From contig CM042091.1 in NCBI GenBank assembly GCA_023512835.1, positions 42,670,107-42,734,106 of the forward strand: a stretch of 64,000 nucleotides of DNA, in the 5' to 3' direction. Positions 47,398-58,585 of the stretch are shown here, in pieces. Position 1 is the first letter of the stretch. Each line of letters starts with the position of its first letter. The DNA comes from Taxillus chinensis. Its lineage: Eukaryota > Streptophyta > Magnoliopsida > Santalales > Loranthaceae. The translations under genes were made by a program, and so were the position numbers. Below the pieces are notes generated by a model, which ran no database searches, was not told the DNA's origin, and saw only the letters and a program-made list of their open reading frames with translations.

Positions 47398-48367
47398 TGT
47401 AATGACTTGTGTTTAAGGTTCTGAGAAATAGCCATGCGATGGAATGCACACGAGGGATTTGAATATCAATACGACGACATATACATCAAATAGCGAGTTT
47501 TGACTGAGTGGGCCCGATTTGGAGTCAGAGCTTTAAAAGGATAATTTTGGGCTTTTTGTGATGTGGTCGGGTGACTTTGTATTCGAGGTATTATTTTGGA
47601 AAATAAATAATAGTACAGTGATATACTCGTCAAACGGAGCATTTTGACAGTAATTGAACTTGATTTGGAGTCGGGGCACTGTGAAGGTAATTATAATATT
47701 TTGATAAATTAAATGTGGGAAAGTATAAAAAGGGCAGTGAAGAACCCTAATCTCCAATTGAACGTGTTCTTGCCTTTCTAGAGAAAGAGAGGAAAAAAGA
47801 TAGAAAGAGAGAAAATAAAAGAAAATTTGGCAATTGGATGATCCGAAGTTCAAATCAACCATAATTGAGGTAAGGATGCGTTCTTCTTACTCATATGTCT
47901 TCGATTCGTGTTGCTGGAGTAGCCAAAACATAAATTCTAACCCCAAATTTGTAGAATTTGGTTCATGAACCCTAAGTGTAAAAATTTGTCATTTTGGCGT
48001 CTGAATGTTTTTATGTTGAGAACTTGATGTAACAACATGATATTTAGTGTTTGGGGTATGAGTTTGTGTGATTTGGGGCCTTAAAGAGCCGAAATTCTAA
48101 GTGAAATGGCCGGAAATGGCCGGAAATACTGAATTTCATCCGGTTGTGTATGTGTGTAGAGACGGAAGTAACATGTATATATGTGTGTTTGCACTATGAA
48201 TTGAAATGTAATTTCTGTATTTGTATGCTATATGTGTGGTATAGTTTAGGGATGACACCTGTGCTAAGGTTCCTTTCTCGGTATTCTCACCAACCCTTTA
48301 TCCCTTCGGGTGGGGGCATGAGGATTCACTAACTGATTTTTATGGGTCGAAAATCTAGGGCGTGACA
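47398..48367 (+). repeat. 5' LTR of the gypsy element (970 bp)
   Basis: It starts TGTAATGACTT, matching the minus-strand copy at 514, and ends GGGCGTGACA. TATAAAAA at 47724-47731 marks the promoter. The PBS follows two bases later. Confidence 0.85.
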
Positions 48368-48369
48368 AA

Positions 48370-48381
48370 TGGTATCAGAGC
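48370..48381 (+). other. Primer-binding site of the gypsy element
   Basis: TGGTATCAGAGC, complementary to initiator-methionine tRNA, as in chromovirus-type gypsy elements. Confidence 0.92.
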
Positions 48382-48608
48382 ATGATCAAGTTGGCCTAGG
48401 GTAGTAGGGTGATTGATTACTCTTGAGTCCTTTTGAGGGACATGGAGGGACATGCCTAATCAACATAGTCCTTTATGAGCCTCTGAGGTGTACTAAGAGT
48501 AATTAGTTGTGGTGTAGGTGTGTGTACATGGATAGACACTAGTTTCCATTGAGAATGTGAAACTGACGTGATGTGCTATGTGTCATGATATATGTGCACC
48601 TATGTGAT

Positions 48609-48609
48609 A

Positions 48610-48659
<50 letters not shown>

Positions 48660-48667
48660 GGTGTGTG

Positions 48668-48722
<55 letters not shown>
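48609..48722. repeat. Compound microsatellite (TA)n-(GT)n
   Basis: About 23 TA units (48609-48656) followed, after GTGGG, by about 29 GT units (to 48721). It lies in the leader between PBS and gag of the gypsy element. Confidence 0.97.
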
Positions 48723-48879
48723 TATGTGACAACATGTATATGTGTCTTGTGTGACTTTTGTGTGTGTTGGTGTGATTAACCCATGTGATGGGGATGTAAT
48801 AGAGATTGAACCTCTGTGTAGTGAACATGCATCCGAGGAGAGTATTGTGTGCGTCTGGGGCAATTGGTGATGAGTTTTC

Positions 48880-49570
48880 CACCCATGTGGGGCCAAATGC
48901 GGGGTAGTCCACTAGGGGAAATAAGTTGTTGGCACAGCTTGTGGCCTAAGTGGGGGCGTTGAGGGAAAGTATGGGGGACGAGGTCCAGGAAGCAGTGTGT
49001 TGTGAGTTAGCGGTATAGCAGGTGGTTCCAGCACCACCCCGAGAGGAGGAGTCCCAACATGAGGATAGGGTTCCGCGGTAGTGGTGACCCAACGTGTTGA
49101 TGAGGACGTGGTTACAAGGTTCCAAAAGGAACAACCGACCAAGTTCATGGGAGGAGGTGATCCATTGGCTGTGGAGCACTAGCTGAGGCATATAGAGTAC
49201 CTATTTTTTTCTCTTACCACAGGAGGAGGATAAGGTGAGACTGGCAGTTCGACAATTGGAGGGAGGGGCCCTAGAGTGGTAGCTCAGTGTTGCTGGGAGC
49301 TGTGATGTGCAGATAATAATGTGGGATAAGTTCCTTTAGTTATTCCATGACCAGTTCTTTCCTAAGTCCATGAGGTGGCAAAAAAGGGAAGAGTTTGCTG
49401 GTCTGAGGCAGGGGTAGAGGATAGTGTCAGAGTATGAGCGGGAATTCAAGAACTTGAGTAGGTTTGCTCCAAAGACTGTGACACAAGATGACTCAAAGGC
49501 TCATAAGTTTACCTTGGGTCTGAGGCCTGCCCTCAAACAGAGAGTTGAGGGAATTATAGAAACAACTTAA
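48880..49570 (+). pseudogene. Gypsy gag remnant
   Basis: Readable only across frame changes: a piece near 49226 reads QEEDKVRLAVRQLEGGA, and 49440-49560 reads EFKNLSRFAPKTV and TLGLRPALKQRVEGI. These are typical positions in plant gypsy gag. No usable frame remains. Confidence 0.65.
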
Positions 49571-49599
49571 GGAGTTGGAAGGTAAGGGATTTATTTGAG

Positions 49600-50735
49600 T
49601 ACTTCACCTTGGGGTGCTTTAATTTTTTTTGCCAAAAAGGCATATGGGATGCTACAGTTATGCATTTATTACCAAAAATTGAACCAAATAACGGTAAAGA
49701 ACAAATATTCATTGCCTCGAATAGATAATTTGTTTGATCAGTTGAGCAGGGCTTAGTAGTTTTCAAAGATAGATTTGAGATCGGGGTATCATCAATTGAG
49801 AGTCAGGAGGGAGGATATCCGCACTACTGCTTTCCAATGTACGTATGGGCATTATGAGTGGGTGGAGATGCCTTTTGAGCTCATCAATGCACCTGCGATG
49901 CTTATGCATTTGATGAACTAGGTTTTGCCCCTTATCTGGATTCATTTGTGGTGATGTTTATTGATGACATCCTTGTGTACTCCAAGATTCAGTTGGAGCA
50001 TGAGGAGCATTTAGTTGCAGCCTTATAGATGTTGAGGGAGCGTCAGCTGTATGCCAAGTTCAATAAGTGTGACTTCTGGATGCAGGAGGTGCATTTTCTA
50101 GGCCATGTGATATCAAATGGAGCAATCCGAGTGGACCCAGCTAAGATTGAGGTAGTGTCATCATGGAGCAAGCTTGTGAATGTGCTTGAGATCGAAGCTT
50201 TTTGGGCTTGGCAGGATATTATCGGCGCTCTGTGGAGAGATTCTCCCATTTAGCAGTGCCTATGACGGCTTTAACCCAGAAGGGGTTAAATTTGAGTGGA
50301 CTGACATGTGTCAGCAAGCTTTTGAGACCTTGAAGGGTCGGTTGACCACTACACTAATGTTGAGGCTACCACGAGAGGGGGTGTCATATGAGGTGTATTG
50401 TGATATGATGAGAGTGGGCCTGAGATATGTCCTGATGCAAGAGCTCAATGTGATTACGTATGGTTCAAGGCAGCTGAAACCTAATGAACTAAATTATACC
50501 ACACATTATTTAGAGTTGGCGATAGTGATCTTTGCCTTAAAGAGTTGGCAACATTATCTTCTTGGGGACAGGTTCGTGGTGTATACGACCCATTAGAGTC
50601 TTTAGTATTTACCTAGAAGGATTAGAATTTGAGGCAATGTCGGTGGATAGAGTATCTGTAGACATTTGATTTTACCCTTGCATATATCCCTGGCAAAGGG
50701 AATGTGTGGCAGATACCTTAAGTAGGAGTGGCAAA
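49600..50735 (+). pseudogene. Gypsy reverse transcriptase and RNase H remnant
   Basis: RT motifs appear in several frames: [18 protein letters not shown], then the catalytic [10 protein letters not shown] (about 49962) and FLGHVIS. RNase H shows YGSRQLKPNELNY and LKSWQHYLLG. At about 50690-50735 the usual end of RNase H (PGKGN) is followed at once by WDHITMDFVTG of the integrase core. The linker and the HHCC zinc domain of the integrase have therefore been deleted. Confidence 0.82.
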
Positions 50736-50776
50736 GTAGAAATGGGATCACATTACAATGGATTTTGTGACAGGAT
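50735..50776 (+). pseudogene. Gypsy integrase core, first fragment
   Basis: WDHITMDFVTG carries the first catalytic Asp region. It stops at the target duplication AGGAT (50772-50776) of the nested Tat-like element and continues at 58019. Confidence 0.8.
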
Positions 50777-51256
50777 TGTTGGACCCCATTTTGTCCGGGT
50801 TGGACATACTAACCCCATTTGATATACCTTTCTGCCCATGCCATATACCTTGTTGAACAGGTCCACAATGATCCCATACTTCCAAGGAATGGTCTACCCC
50901 AATCGGCACGAGATGGATACAATTGACACGGATGGGGAAGTTCAAAATTAATGACTTTTGCTACAAGTCCTTGAAGCGCCCCAAGACCAACACCAGGTGA
51001 TGGAGGATGAAAAATGGAGACCAACGCACTTGACCGAGCTCAAATCGGACTTAAAATGAAGAAGTTATGGCCAAAACAACTTTCGTTAGAAAAAGTCAAA
51101 CTTGCCAAAAGACGGTCAATGCCCCTGGTCAAACTGCCCGCAAAAGTGATCATGCGAAACTCTTCAAAATGCCTATGTAGGCGAATATGGATCTCCCCAA
51201 ACAATCCCTGGAAGGTCATCCATTTTTGCATTTTTGGTGGGGGTAAAAAGGTAATT
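50777..51256 (+). repeat. 5' LTR of the Tat-like element, truncated to 480 bp
   Basis: Almost identical to the first 480 bp of the 3' LTR at 54867 (for example GGACATACTAACCCCATTTG and CGTTAGAAAAAGTCAAACTTG). Similarity stops at GGTAATTAA, where the deletion joins it to pol sequence. Confidence 0.92.
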
Positions 51257-51269
51257 AAGAGGGTGATCT

Positions 51270-52701
51270 TGTCCTCACGAAGACATCACATTTGAGCATA
51301 TGCCCAGGGAATACAATCAGCTCCCAGACGCGCTGGCAACTCTAGCCTCCCTCCTTCGGCTTGACACAAAGTTGGAAGTTCAGTCTTTTGATATCCGCAT
51401 ACAAGATGCTCCTGCACATTGCATGGCCATTGAAGGACACACTGAAGAAAAACCTTGGTTTGAGGACGTCAAACAATATTTGCTTAAGCAAGAATACCCA
51501 GCGGAGGCCACTGAATCTGATAAAAGAAATATCCAAAGGTCTGCATCCAACTATTATTTCGATGGCTCAATTCTGTATAAGAGAAACCACGACATGGTGC
51601 TATTGCGGTGTGTGGCAAAAGAAGAATCAACGCAAATCATGAAAGAAGTGCACGAAGGGGAATGTGGTTCACATGCAAACGGACATGCATTAACAAGACA
51701 AATCATGCGAATGGGCTACTATTGGATCACCATGGAAAAAGATTGCATTGAATATGTGCGCAAATGCCTCAAGTGTCAAATTTATGGCGACAAGATTCAA
51801 GTACCGCCGTCTAAACTACACGTGATGGTCTCCCCGTGGCCGTTCTCACTTTGGGGCATTGACGTTATCGGACCAATATCTCCAAAAGCGTCTAATGGTC
51901 ATCGTTTCATTTTGGTAGCCATTGATTATTTCACCAAGTGGGTAGAAGCAGCATCATACGCTAATGTCACACAAGCTGTGGTACTTCGATTTATACGAAA
52001 CAACATCATATGCCGATATGGTCTTCCCGAGCAGATCATAACGGACAATGCTGCCAATTTGAACAGCCGGATGATAGGGAGGTTGTGCGAAACATACAAA
52101 ATTCAACACCGCAACTCGACCCCTTATCGCCCAAAGATGAATGGAGCAGTTGAGGCAGCCAACAAGAATATCAAGAACATTATCAGAAAGATGACCGAAA
52201 CGTACAAAGATTGGCACGAGAAGCTGCCTTACGCTTTGCACGCCTATCGTACCTCAGTGCGTACATCGACTGGGGCAACTCCATTTTCTTTGGTCTATGG
52301 CATGGAAGCGGTTCTACCGGTCGAAGTGGAGATACCTTCCCTCCGAATACTTAAGGACACTCGGCTCGAAGAAGCCAGAATGGGCCCAAAGTCGTTATGA
52401 GCGGTTGAATTTAATTGAAGGCAAGCGCTTGGCGCCGGTTTGCGAGGACAGCGTATCAACAGAGAATGATGAACAATTACAATAAAAAGGTGAAGCCCGA
52501 AGCTTTCAAGAGGGTGATCTTGTCCTCAAGAAGATCTTGCCAATTCAACATGACCATAGAGGCAAGTGGACTCCCAATTATGAAGGCCCATATGTTGTGA
52601 AAAAAGCATTCTCGGGAGGCGCATTGATCCTTGCCAAAATGGACGGAGACGAGCTTCCTAATCCGGTGAATAGCGATGCCGTCAAAAAGTTTTATGCTTA
52701 A
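51270..52701 (+). pseudogene. Tat-like RNase H end and integrase, nearly open
   Basis: The frame is open from about 51267 and from ATG 51300 to 52400 (366 codons). The RNase H tail is FEHMPREYNQLPDALATLAS. The integrase has an HHCC zinc domain (VHEGECGSHANGH ... CLKCQ) and core residues Asp in WGIDVIGP, Asp in ITDNAANL and Glu in NGAVEAANKN, so the triad is complete. After a frame change near 52390, the C-terminal part runs in another frame through GPYVVKKAFSGGAL to a stop at 52699-52701. This is the best preserved pol piece in the window, but there is no RT to go with it. Confidence 0.9.
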
Positions 52702-52739
52702 CTCTCATGCCTCCCAACCAGATTCTCTTTCTTCGAATG

Positions 52740-52876
52740 AGCGGACTTGGTGAAAACCCGAAAGGGCACCAAGGGTAAAATACAAAGCTCCAACAAAAGA
52801 CAAAAAAAAAAAAAAAAAAAAAAACAAAGGCGGACTTGGTGAAAACCCGAAAGGGCACCAAGGGTAAAATACAAAG
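52740..52876. repeat. Two 48-bp direct repeats separated by poly-A
   Basis: GCGGACTTGGTGAAAACCCG and the 28 bp after it (to AATACAAAGC) occur at about 52740 and 52830 with almost no change. Between them lies a run of more than 20 A. Confidence 0.9.
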
Positions 52877-53931
52877 CCAGCAATAAATCTTGAAGGGTGA
52901 AATCAGTTCAGTCATAAACTGAAGGGATCAGGACCACAACAAAGGGTCCGTTGCAAGCGATAGAGACAACATCATCCAAAAAACAAGAATCGCAAATAGT
53001 GGAAGACTTGGTCAAACCTGCGGCACACTCGAATCAAATTTGTACATTATGCATTTAAAGACTTGCGATTTCTGTTTATCAGATTATGACAATAGGACAC
53101 TTTTTATGATATAAATATGTTTTGTGGAATTAAACCAGCAAAAATCTTTTTTATCTCTTTAATCATGTTACATCGTCTTCGTTTCACATTTAAGTAGAAC
53201 ATCTTAAATCCCCAGTAAGCTCTTCTAGCATTGCCTTATGAGTAGGGCCAAGCTCAAAATCCCCAAACAATTCAAAACCCCAACTCGGAGTACTCATATC
53301 TCCACGGGATGTCACTATCCCCGAAGAAGCAGTCAAATCAAGCTCCTCAATATGGCGAAGCAAAATTTCACAGACCCTTCATGCACAATAGGGGGTTCCC
53401 CAGCAAAGACAGAACAAACTCTCCATCTAAAGAGAACATTGTTCCCCAACAAGTTGATTGTTAGCCAACGGCCAAACCCTCAGTGATACATCACATGGCA
53501 TTCAATGCATACATCAATGCATACATCGCATAGCATCACATTGCATCATATTTCACCACAAGTTGAGGTTTATGCATCCCCGCGTACAGCACATTGCATT
53601 CCATGCATCATTGGCATATATTCAACATGCTCTGTAATTGCAGGAATTTTACTGCCCCTGGAGATCCTAGGAGCTCATATTCAGCCAACTTCTCTTCAAG
53701 CTATCCTAGTTTTCTTCGTTTAACTGCACAACTCTTCCTTTGCAAGTTCCCTAAGCTCTAAGCGCATCCCTTTTGGCAATTGATAAACTTTTCCCATTTT
53801 GGCTCACCTCGTAGAGCGATCTCCTTGAGTGAACTCGTAGAGGGAGCTTAAATTGGGTTACTTCCCAAACTCACCAATTCCTTCAAGCATTCCCCCAAAT
53901 ACCATTTGAGGTCTCCAACAAGTCTTTCCAG

Positions 53932-54655
53932 TTTAAGCCTATCATTGCTGTAGGGCTTTCCATTTTTTAATTTAAGCCTATTGTTGCTGTGGGCTTTCCC
54001 ATTTTTCACTTTAAGCCTATCGTTGCTGTGGGCTTTCCCGTTTTTCAATTCAAGCCTATCGTTGCTGTGGGCTACCATTTTTCAATTCAAGCCTATCATT
54101 GCTGTAGGCTATCCATTTTCAATTCAGGCCTATCGTTGCTGTGGGCTATCCATTTGCAATTTAAGCCTATCGTTGCTGTGGGCTTTCCATTTTCGATTCG
54201 AGCCTATCGTTGAAGTGGGCCTTTCATTTTCCCGTTTTTCAATTCAAGCCTATCGTTGCAGTGGGCCTTTCATTTTTCACTTTAAGCCTATCGTTGCTGT
54301 GGGCTTTCCCGTTTTCACTTTAAGCCTATCGTTGTTGTGGGCTATCCATTTTTAATTCAAGCCTATCGTTGCTGTGGGCTATCCATTTTCAATTCAAGCC
54401 TATCATTGCTGTGGGCTATCCATGTTCAATTCAAGCCTATCATTGTTGTGGGCCTTTTTCCATTTTTCAATTCAAGCCTATCGTTGCTGTGGGCCTTTCA
54501 GTTTTCAATTCAAGCCCATCATTGTTGTGGGCCTTTTTCCATTTTTCAATTCGAGCCTATCGTTGTTGTGGGCCTTTCAACTTTTAGTTCACGCCCACCA
54601 TTGTTGTGGGCCTTTTCTCTTTTTTCGGTTCAAGCCTGTCATTGTTGTAGGCTTT
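53932..54655 (+). repeat. Tandem array of 19 units of about 38 bp in the Tat-like 3' region
   Basis: The core AAGCCTATCGTTGCTGTGGG followed by CTTTCCATTTTTCAATTC repeats 19 times with a period of 36-47 bp. Later units change CGTTGCTG to CATTGTTG. Because the period is not a multiple of three, all three plus frames read a repeating FKPIVAVG-like peptide, which is not evidence of a gene. Confidence 0.97.
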
Positions 54656-55417
54656 TAATCTCCAGTATCAAGCGGCCTTAGATGCCTCATCAAGGTATTA
54701 TCCAAGCACACCGGTCTGTGAAGACCCCTTTTCCCTCTCGGGGACAAACCCAACCGTCGCACTTCTTCCTCTAGGTAAGTCAGGTAAGTGCTCCAACCCG
54801 TCCAAAATGACTCCCTTTTATCTTTGTACGTTGTTTGTATACAAACAAGTGCACAAAGAGGGGCAAAGTTGGACCCCATTTTGTCCGAGTTGGACATACT
54901 AACCCCATTTGATATACCTTTCCGCCCATGCCATATACCTTGTTGAACAGGTCCACAATGATCCCATACTTCCAAGGAATGGTCTACCCCAATCGGCACG
55001 AGATGGATACAATTGACACCGGATGGGGAAGTTCAAAATTAATGACTTTTGCTACAAGTCCTTGAAGCGCCCCAAGACCAACACCAGGTGATGGAGGATG
55101 AAAAATGGAGACCAACGCACTTGACCGAGCTCAAATCGGACTTAAAATGAAGAAGTTATGGCCAAAACAACTTTCGTTGGAAAAAGTCAAACTTGCCAAA
55201 AGACGGTCAATGCCCCTGGTCAAACTGCCCCCAAAAGTGATCATGCGAAACTCTTCAAAATGCCTATGTAGGCGAATATGGATCTCCCCAAACAATCCCT
55301 GGAAGGTCATCCATTTTTGCATTTTTGGTGGGGGTAAAAAGGTAATTAAAAGTTAAAAAAAAAAAACTTGGGGTTGACCAGTTGACCGTTGACCTACCGA
55401 CACCTCGACCCGTTGAC

Positions 55418-55805
55418 CTTCGAAGCCTCGAAGCCCCGGAGCCCGAAGCCCCGAAGCCTCGAAGCCTCGAAGCCTCGAAGCCCGAAGCTCGAAGCCCTGA
55501 AGCCTCGAAGCTCGAAGCCTCGAAGCCCCGAAGCCTCGAAGCCTCGAAGCCTCGAAGCCCCGTTGACCTGCTGATTCCACCTTCGATCCTTCAACCCCCG
55601 AAGCTCCGACCCTGCCGACACTCCGACCTTCGAACCCTGACCTGCAATACCGTTGAGTTTTCGGCCCGTTGACCGTTGACCTTCGACCCGCCGACACTTC
55701 GACCCGTTGACCGTTGACTTTTGCCCCACCTGAGATCCGACCCACCGAAGCTTCGACCCTGCCGACACTTCGACCTGCCGACACTCCGACCTGCCGACAC
55801 TTCGA
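55418..55805. repeat. CpG-rich minisatellite inside the Tat-like LTR
   Basis: About 16 irregular copies of CCTCGAAG / CCCCGAAG, then copies of GTTGACC and CCGACACTTCGACC. GC content is far above its surroundings, and many CG sites are retained. Confidence 0.93.
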
Positions 55806-57019
55806 ATCTCCGACCCTTTCGCCTTCGCTGATTCTTTTTTTTGGGCTTCTCGCGTCAACTCTTTTTTTTCACGGGCTTCCCTTTATTCTTCTCGCCGGCT
55901 TCACGGGACTCATCTTCTCGCCGACCATCGACAGAGAATAACTCACCAACCTGTCATCACATGCGTTGCTAAAATACAAGTTCAAAAGAGGCAGTCACGA
56001 GCTCCCATGTTTTCCGCACAGTGCCGCCCACCAGGACAAAATACAAATCTGCAAATTAAAATACTGAATCAAATAATACTGCAATTATGACAGTCCAGCC
56101 AAAGAGGGAAAAGAACAAACTTTCTGCAATCCTTTAAAAGCAGTTGCCCATCCCTGCATCAAAAAAAAAGGGGGGAGGATTCTTTTTGGAGAGAAAAAAA
56201 TTTGTTAGAAAAAAAAAAGGAGGATTCTTTTTGGAGAGAAAAAATTCGTTAGAAAAAAAAGGGAGAGATTCTTTGGAGAGAGCCACCATCGTGAAATCAA
56301 AAAAAAGAGAAACAGAGAGAGACCCTTCATTGTTAAAAAACCTGCTACCATTTTTCCACCCTAGCTTCATCCCTGCAAAAAGAAAAGAGAGGAATCCCTC
56401 CATCGTTCCAGTGCAGAGAAAGAAAAAGAGGAGGAGGACCCAAGAAAAAGAGAAAACCCTGCTGCCATCTTCACATCCAGTTGCCTAATTCCAGATTTTT
56501 GCTCAACACTCCCCCTGTCCTAAAAGCAAAATCGTCCAAGTCTTTCCAATCCCTTTTCCCTGACACCTCATTACAGCTCTTTTACCCAGAAAAAAACACA
56601 AAAAAAGAGACAATTCCAGTCCTGCTTTTTGTTTTCTCTTCCTACGTCTCCATCAAAACAAAAACAATCATTTCTTCATTCCCTATTCCTTACACCTTAC
56701 ACCCATTCTCCTTAATTCCAGCCCAAAAAAAAAATCTGAATCCAAAATATACATCATCCTCCTTTCCCACGTTTTCTACCCAAAAGCCCAGAAAAAGGCG
56801 GCTATCGGCGTGGACAGGATTTGCACAGTAGTTCGGTGTTCAAAGCTTCAAAGTCGGTTCAGCCCTTATTTCTTCATTACTTTTCAGCTTATTTATTTTG
56901 ATATTTGATGTAACTCTTAATATTTCCTTGTATTTCTTTTTTTTCTTTTATTGGTTGCATTGTGTTTTCCTTGTATTTCCCTTTCCTTTATATATGTGTA
57001 CCTTGTAATATGTAAAGTA

Positions 57020-57660
57020 TAGCACAAAAAAAAACAACAAACAAAGAAAAAGAGAGAGAGCAAAGGGAGGCATGAAGAAAAAGAAAAGATAAAAGAGTGA
57101 ATCATTATTTGATTTGTGGATGTCACAATCACACACATCACTTTACATGTTATTGTGTTAGTTCATAGTTTTATCCTTGCAAAAAAGAAACAACAAAAAA
57201 GAAAACATTTTCAAAACCACAAAATGCATTTCAAAAAAAAAACAAAAACAAAAACAAAAAAACAAACAAACAAAACAGAGCAAAACAAAAACAAACAAAA
57301 AAAATGTTTTCATGTTTTCAAACAAAAAAAAAAGAAAAAAACAATATTAGTACTTCAATTTCCAAAACCAAAAAAAAAGGGGCAAAAAAAACAAAAAAAA
57401 ACAAAAAGACCAAAATGTTTTTTTACAAAATATAGAAAACAAAAAAAAAATGTATGTTTTCTAACCCAAAAAAAAAACAAAACAAAAAAAAACACCAAAA
57501 AAAAAACCAAAAAACAAAACAAAACAAAACAAAAACAAAAAAGGGGAAAGATAAAAATCATTTTCTAGGACTTCAATTTCTCCAAAACAAAACCAAAAAA
57601 CCAAAACCAACCCATAGGATCTCATTCCCCACTTCAAACAAAAACCCAAAAACTTTTAGG
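57020..57660. repeat. A/C-rich low-complexity tract
   Basis: Runs of AAAAC, AAAACA and poly-A make up most of the stretch. Open frames here are Lys/Asn/Thr-only and not genes. Confidence 0.95.
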
Positions 57661-58018
57661 ATTCCCTTTAGAAACCTAGGGTAAATCAATCTTAACCATA
57701 ACTTCGACAAATAACTTAGTCAAATAAAAATCATAGACTTTTTAGGAAATTTAACCCAATCACAGCAGTACAAATAAAATAAAACCTCCTCCTCCTAAAT
57801 TAGATACCGAAAGGGCGCTGTAGGGGTGCTAATCCTTCCCTACATGTAACCAACTCCCGAACTCATTTCTGATAACGCGGACCACACACTTAAGACTATT
57901 CAAAGTAGAGGGTATCCAACTGTACCCCAAAAACAGTTGGTGGCGACTCTAAATTTTCTCACCATTGGTTTAGTTTGAGCTCACCCCAAAAGGGCCCGGA
58001 CGAAAACCAGTGATGACA

Positions 58019-58585
58019 AGGATTGCCACCTACCTCGGGGAAGAAAGATATAATTAATTTGGGTTATTGTAGATCAGCTGATGAAATTAGCTCATTTTCT
58101 AGTTGTGAGGGAGCGGGATCCCATTTGGGTTTTGAGCCAGTTGTATATCAGTGAGATCGTGAGGTTATACAGGGTGCCCTTATTGATTGTCTCAGATAGA
58201 GATGCGAGGTTTACATCCGCATTTTAGGCAGGTTTGCAAGAAGCTTTGTGGACAAAACTGAACTTGAGTACAACTTTTCATCCTAAGATAGATGGCCAAT
58301 TTGAAAGGACAATTCAGACCTTGGAGGATATGTTGCGAGTATGTGTATTGGATTTTGGTGGTTCGTGGGCCACTCACCTACCTTTGGTGGAGTTTGCCTA
58401 CAACAACAGCTATTAGGCATCAATTGAGGCACTATATGGAAGGCCTTGTCGATCTTCGTTATGTTAGACTAAGGTGGGCGAGGCAACTTTCTTGGGACCA
58501 TAGCTGGTCCAGGAGGCCACCAAGAAAGTGAAAATGATTTGTTAGCGTTTATTAACAGCCTGATCGAGGAGATTTATACCCCCTT
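58019..58585 (+). pseudogene. Gypsy integrase core, second fragment
   Basis: It resumes after the Tat-like element: VIVDQLMKLAHFLVV, SDRDARFTS (second Asp) and then, after a TAG, LNLSTTFHPKIDGQFERTIQ with the third catalytic Glu as part of GQFER. It continues to LPLVEFAYNNSY and the VKMI segment. Stops near 58227 and 58415 break it. The next break is the solo LTR at 58586. Confidence 0.85.

Larger units (their letters stand above)
50777..58018 (+). mobile_element. Tat/Ogre-like gypsy element, internally deleted, 7.2 kb
   Basis: TSD AGGAT (50772-50776 and 58019-58023) and ends TGTTGGACCCC...GATGACA define it. Parts: truncated 5' LTR (50777-51256), RNase H end plus integrase (51270-52701), a long non-coding 3' region with tandem repeats (52702-54866), full 3' LTR (54867-58018). 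Gag, protease and RT are gone. The element sits inside the integrase of the host gypsy, whose reading continues exactly across the duplication. Confidence 0.92.
54867..58018 (+). repeat. 3' LTR of the Tat-like element (3.15 kb)
   Basis: It follows a purine tract (AAAGAGGGGCAAA). It contains a CpG-rich CGAAGCCT tract (55418-55565), GTTGACC/GACACTTCGACC tracts to 55805, GA-rich DNA (56155-56480), an A/C-rich low-complexity tract (57020-57660), and the shared end block with TTGGTGGCGACTCT and GTGATGACA. The first base pair TG is mutated to AG. Confidence 0.88.

Noticed and set aside
48583..48912. His/Thr-rich and Tyr/Ile-rich frames
   Set aside because: Direct translations of the (TA)n-(GT)n microsatellite.
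53981..54681. Repeated FKPIVAVG-type protein of 114-124 codons
   Set aside because: A tandem DNA repeat with a period not divisible by three produces it in every frame; it is repeat DNA, not a gene.
55353..55858. Arg/Ser/Gly-rich and Pro/Glu-rich frames on both strands
   Set aside because: They are translations of the CGAAGCCT minisatellite in the Tat-like LTR.
57116..57684. 150-codon Lys/Asn-rich frame and its Phe-rich mirror
   Set aside because: Pure low-complexity A/C-rich DNA.
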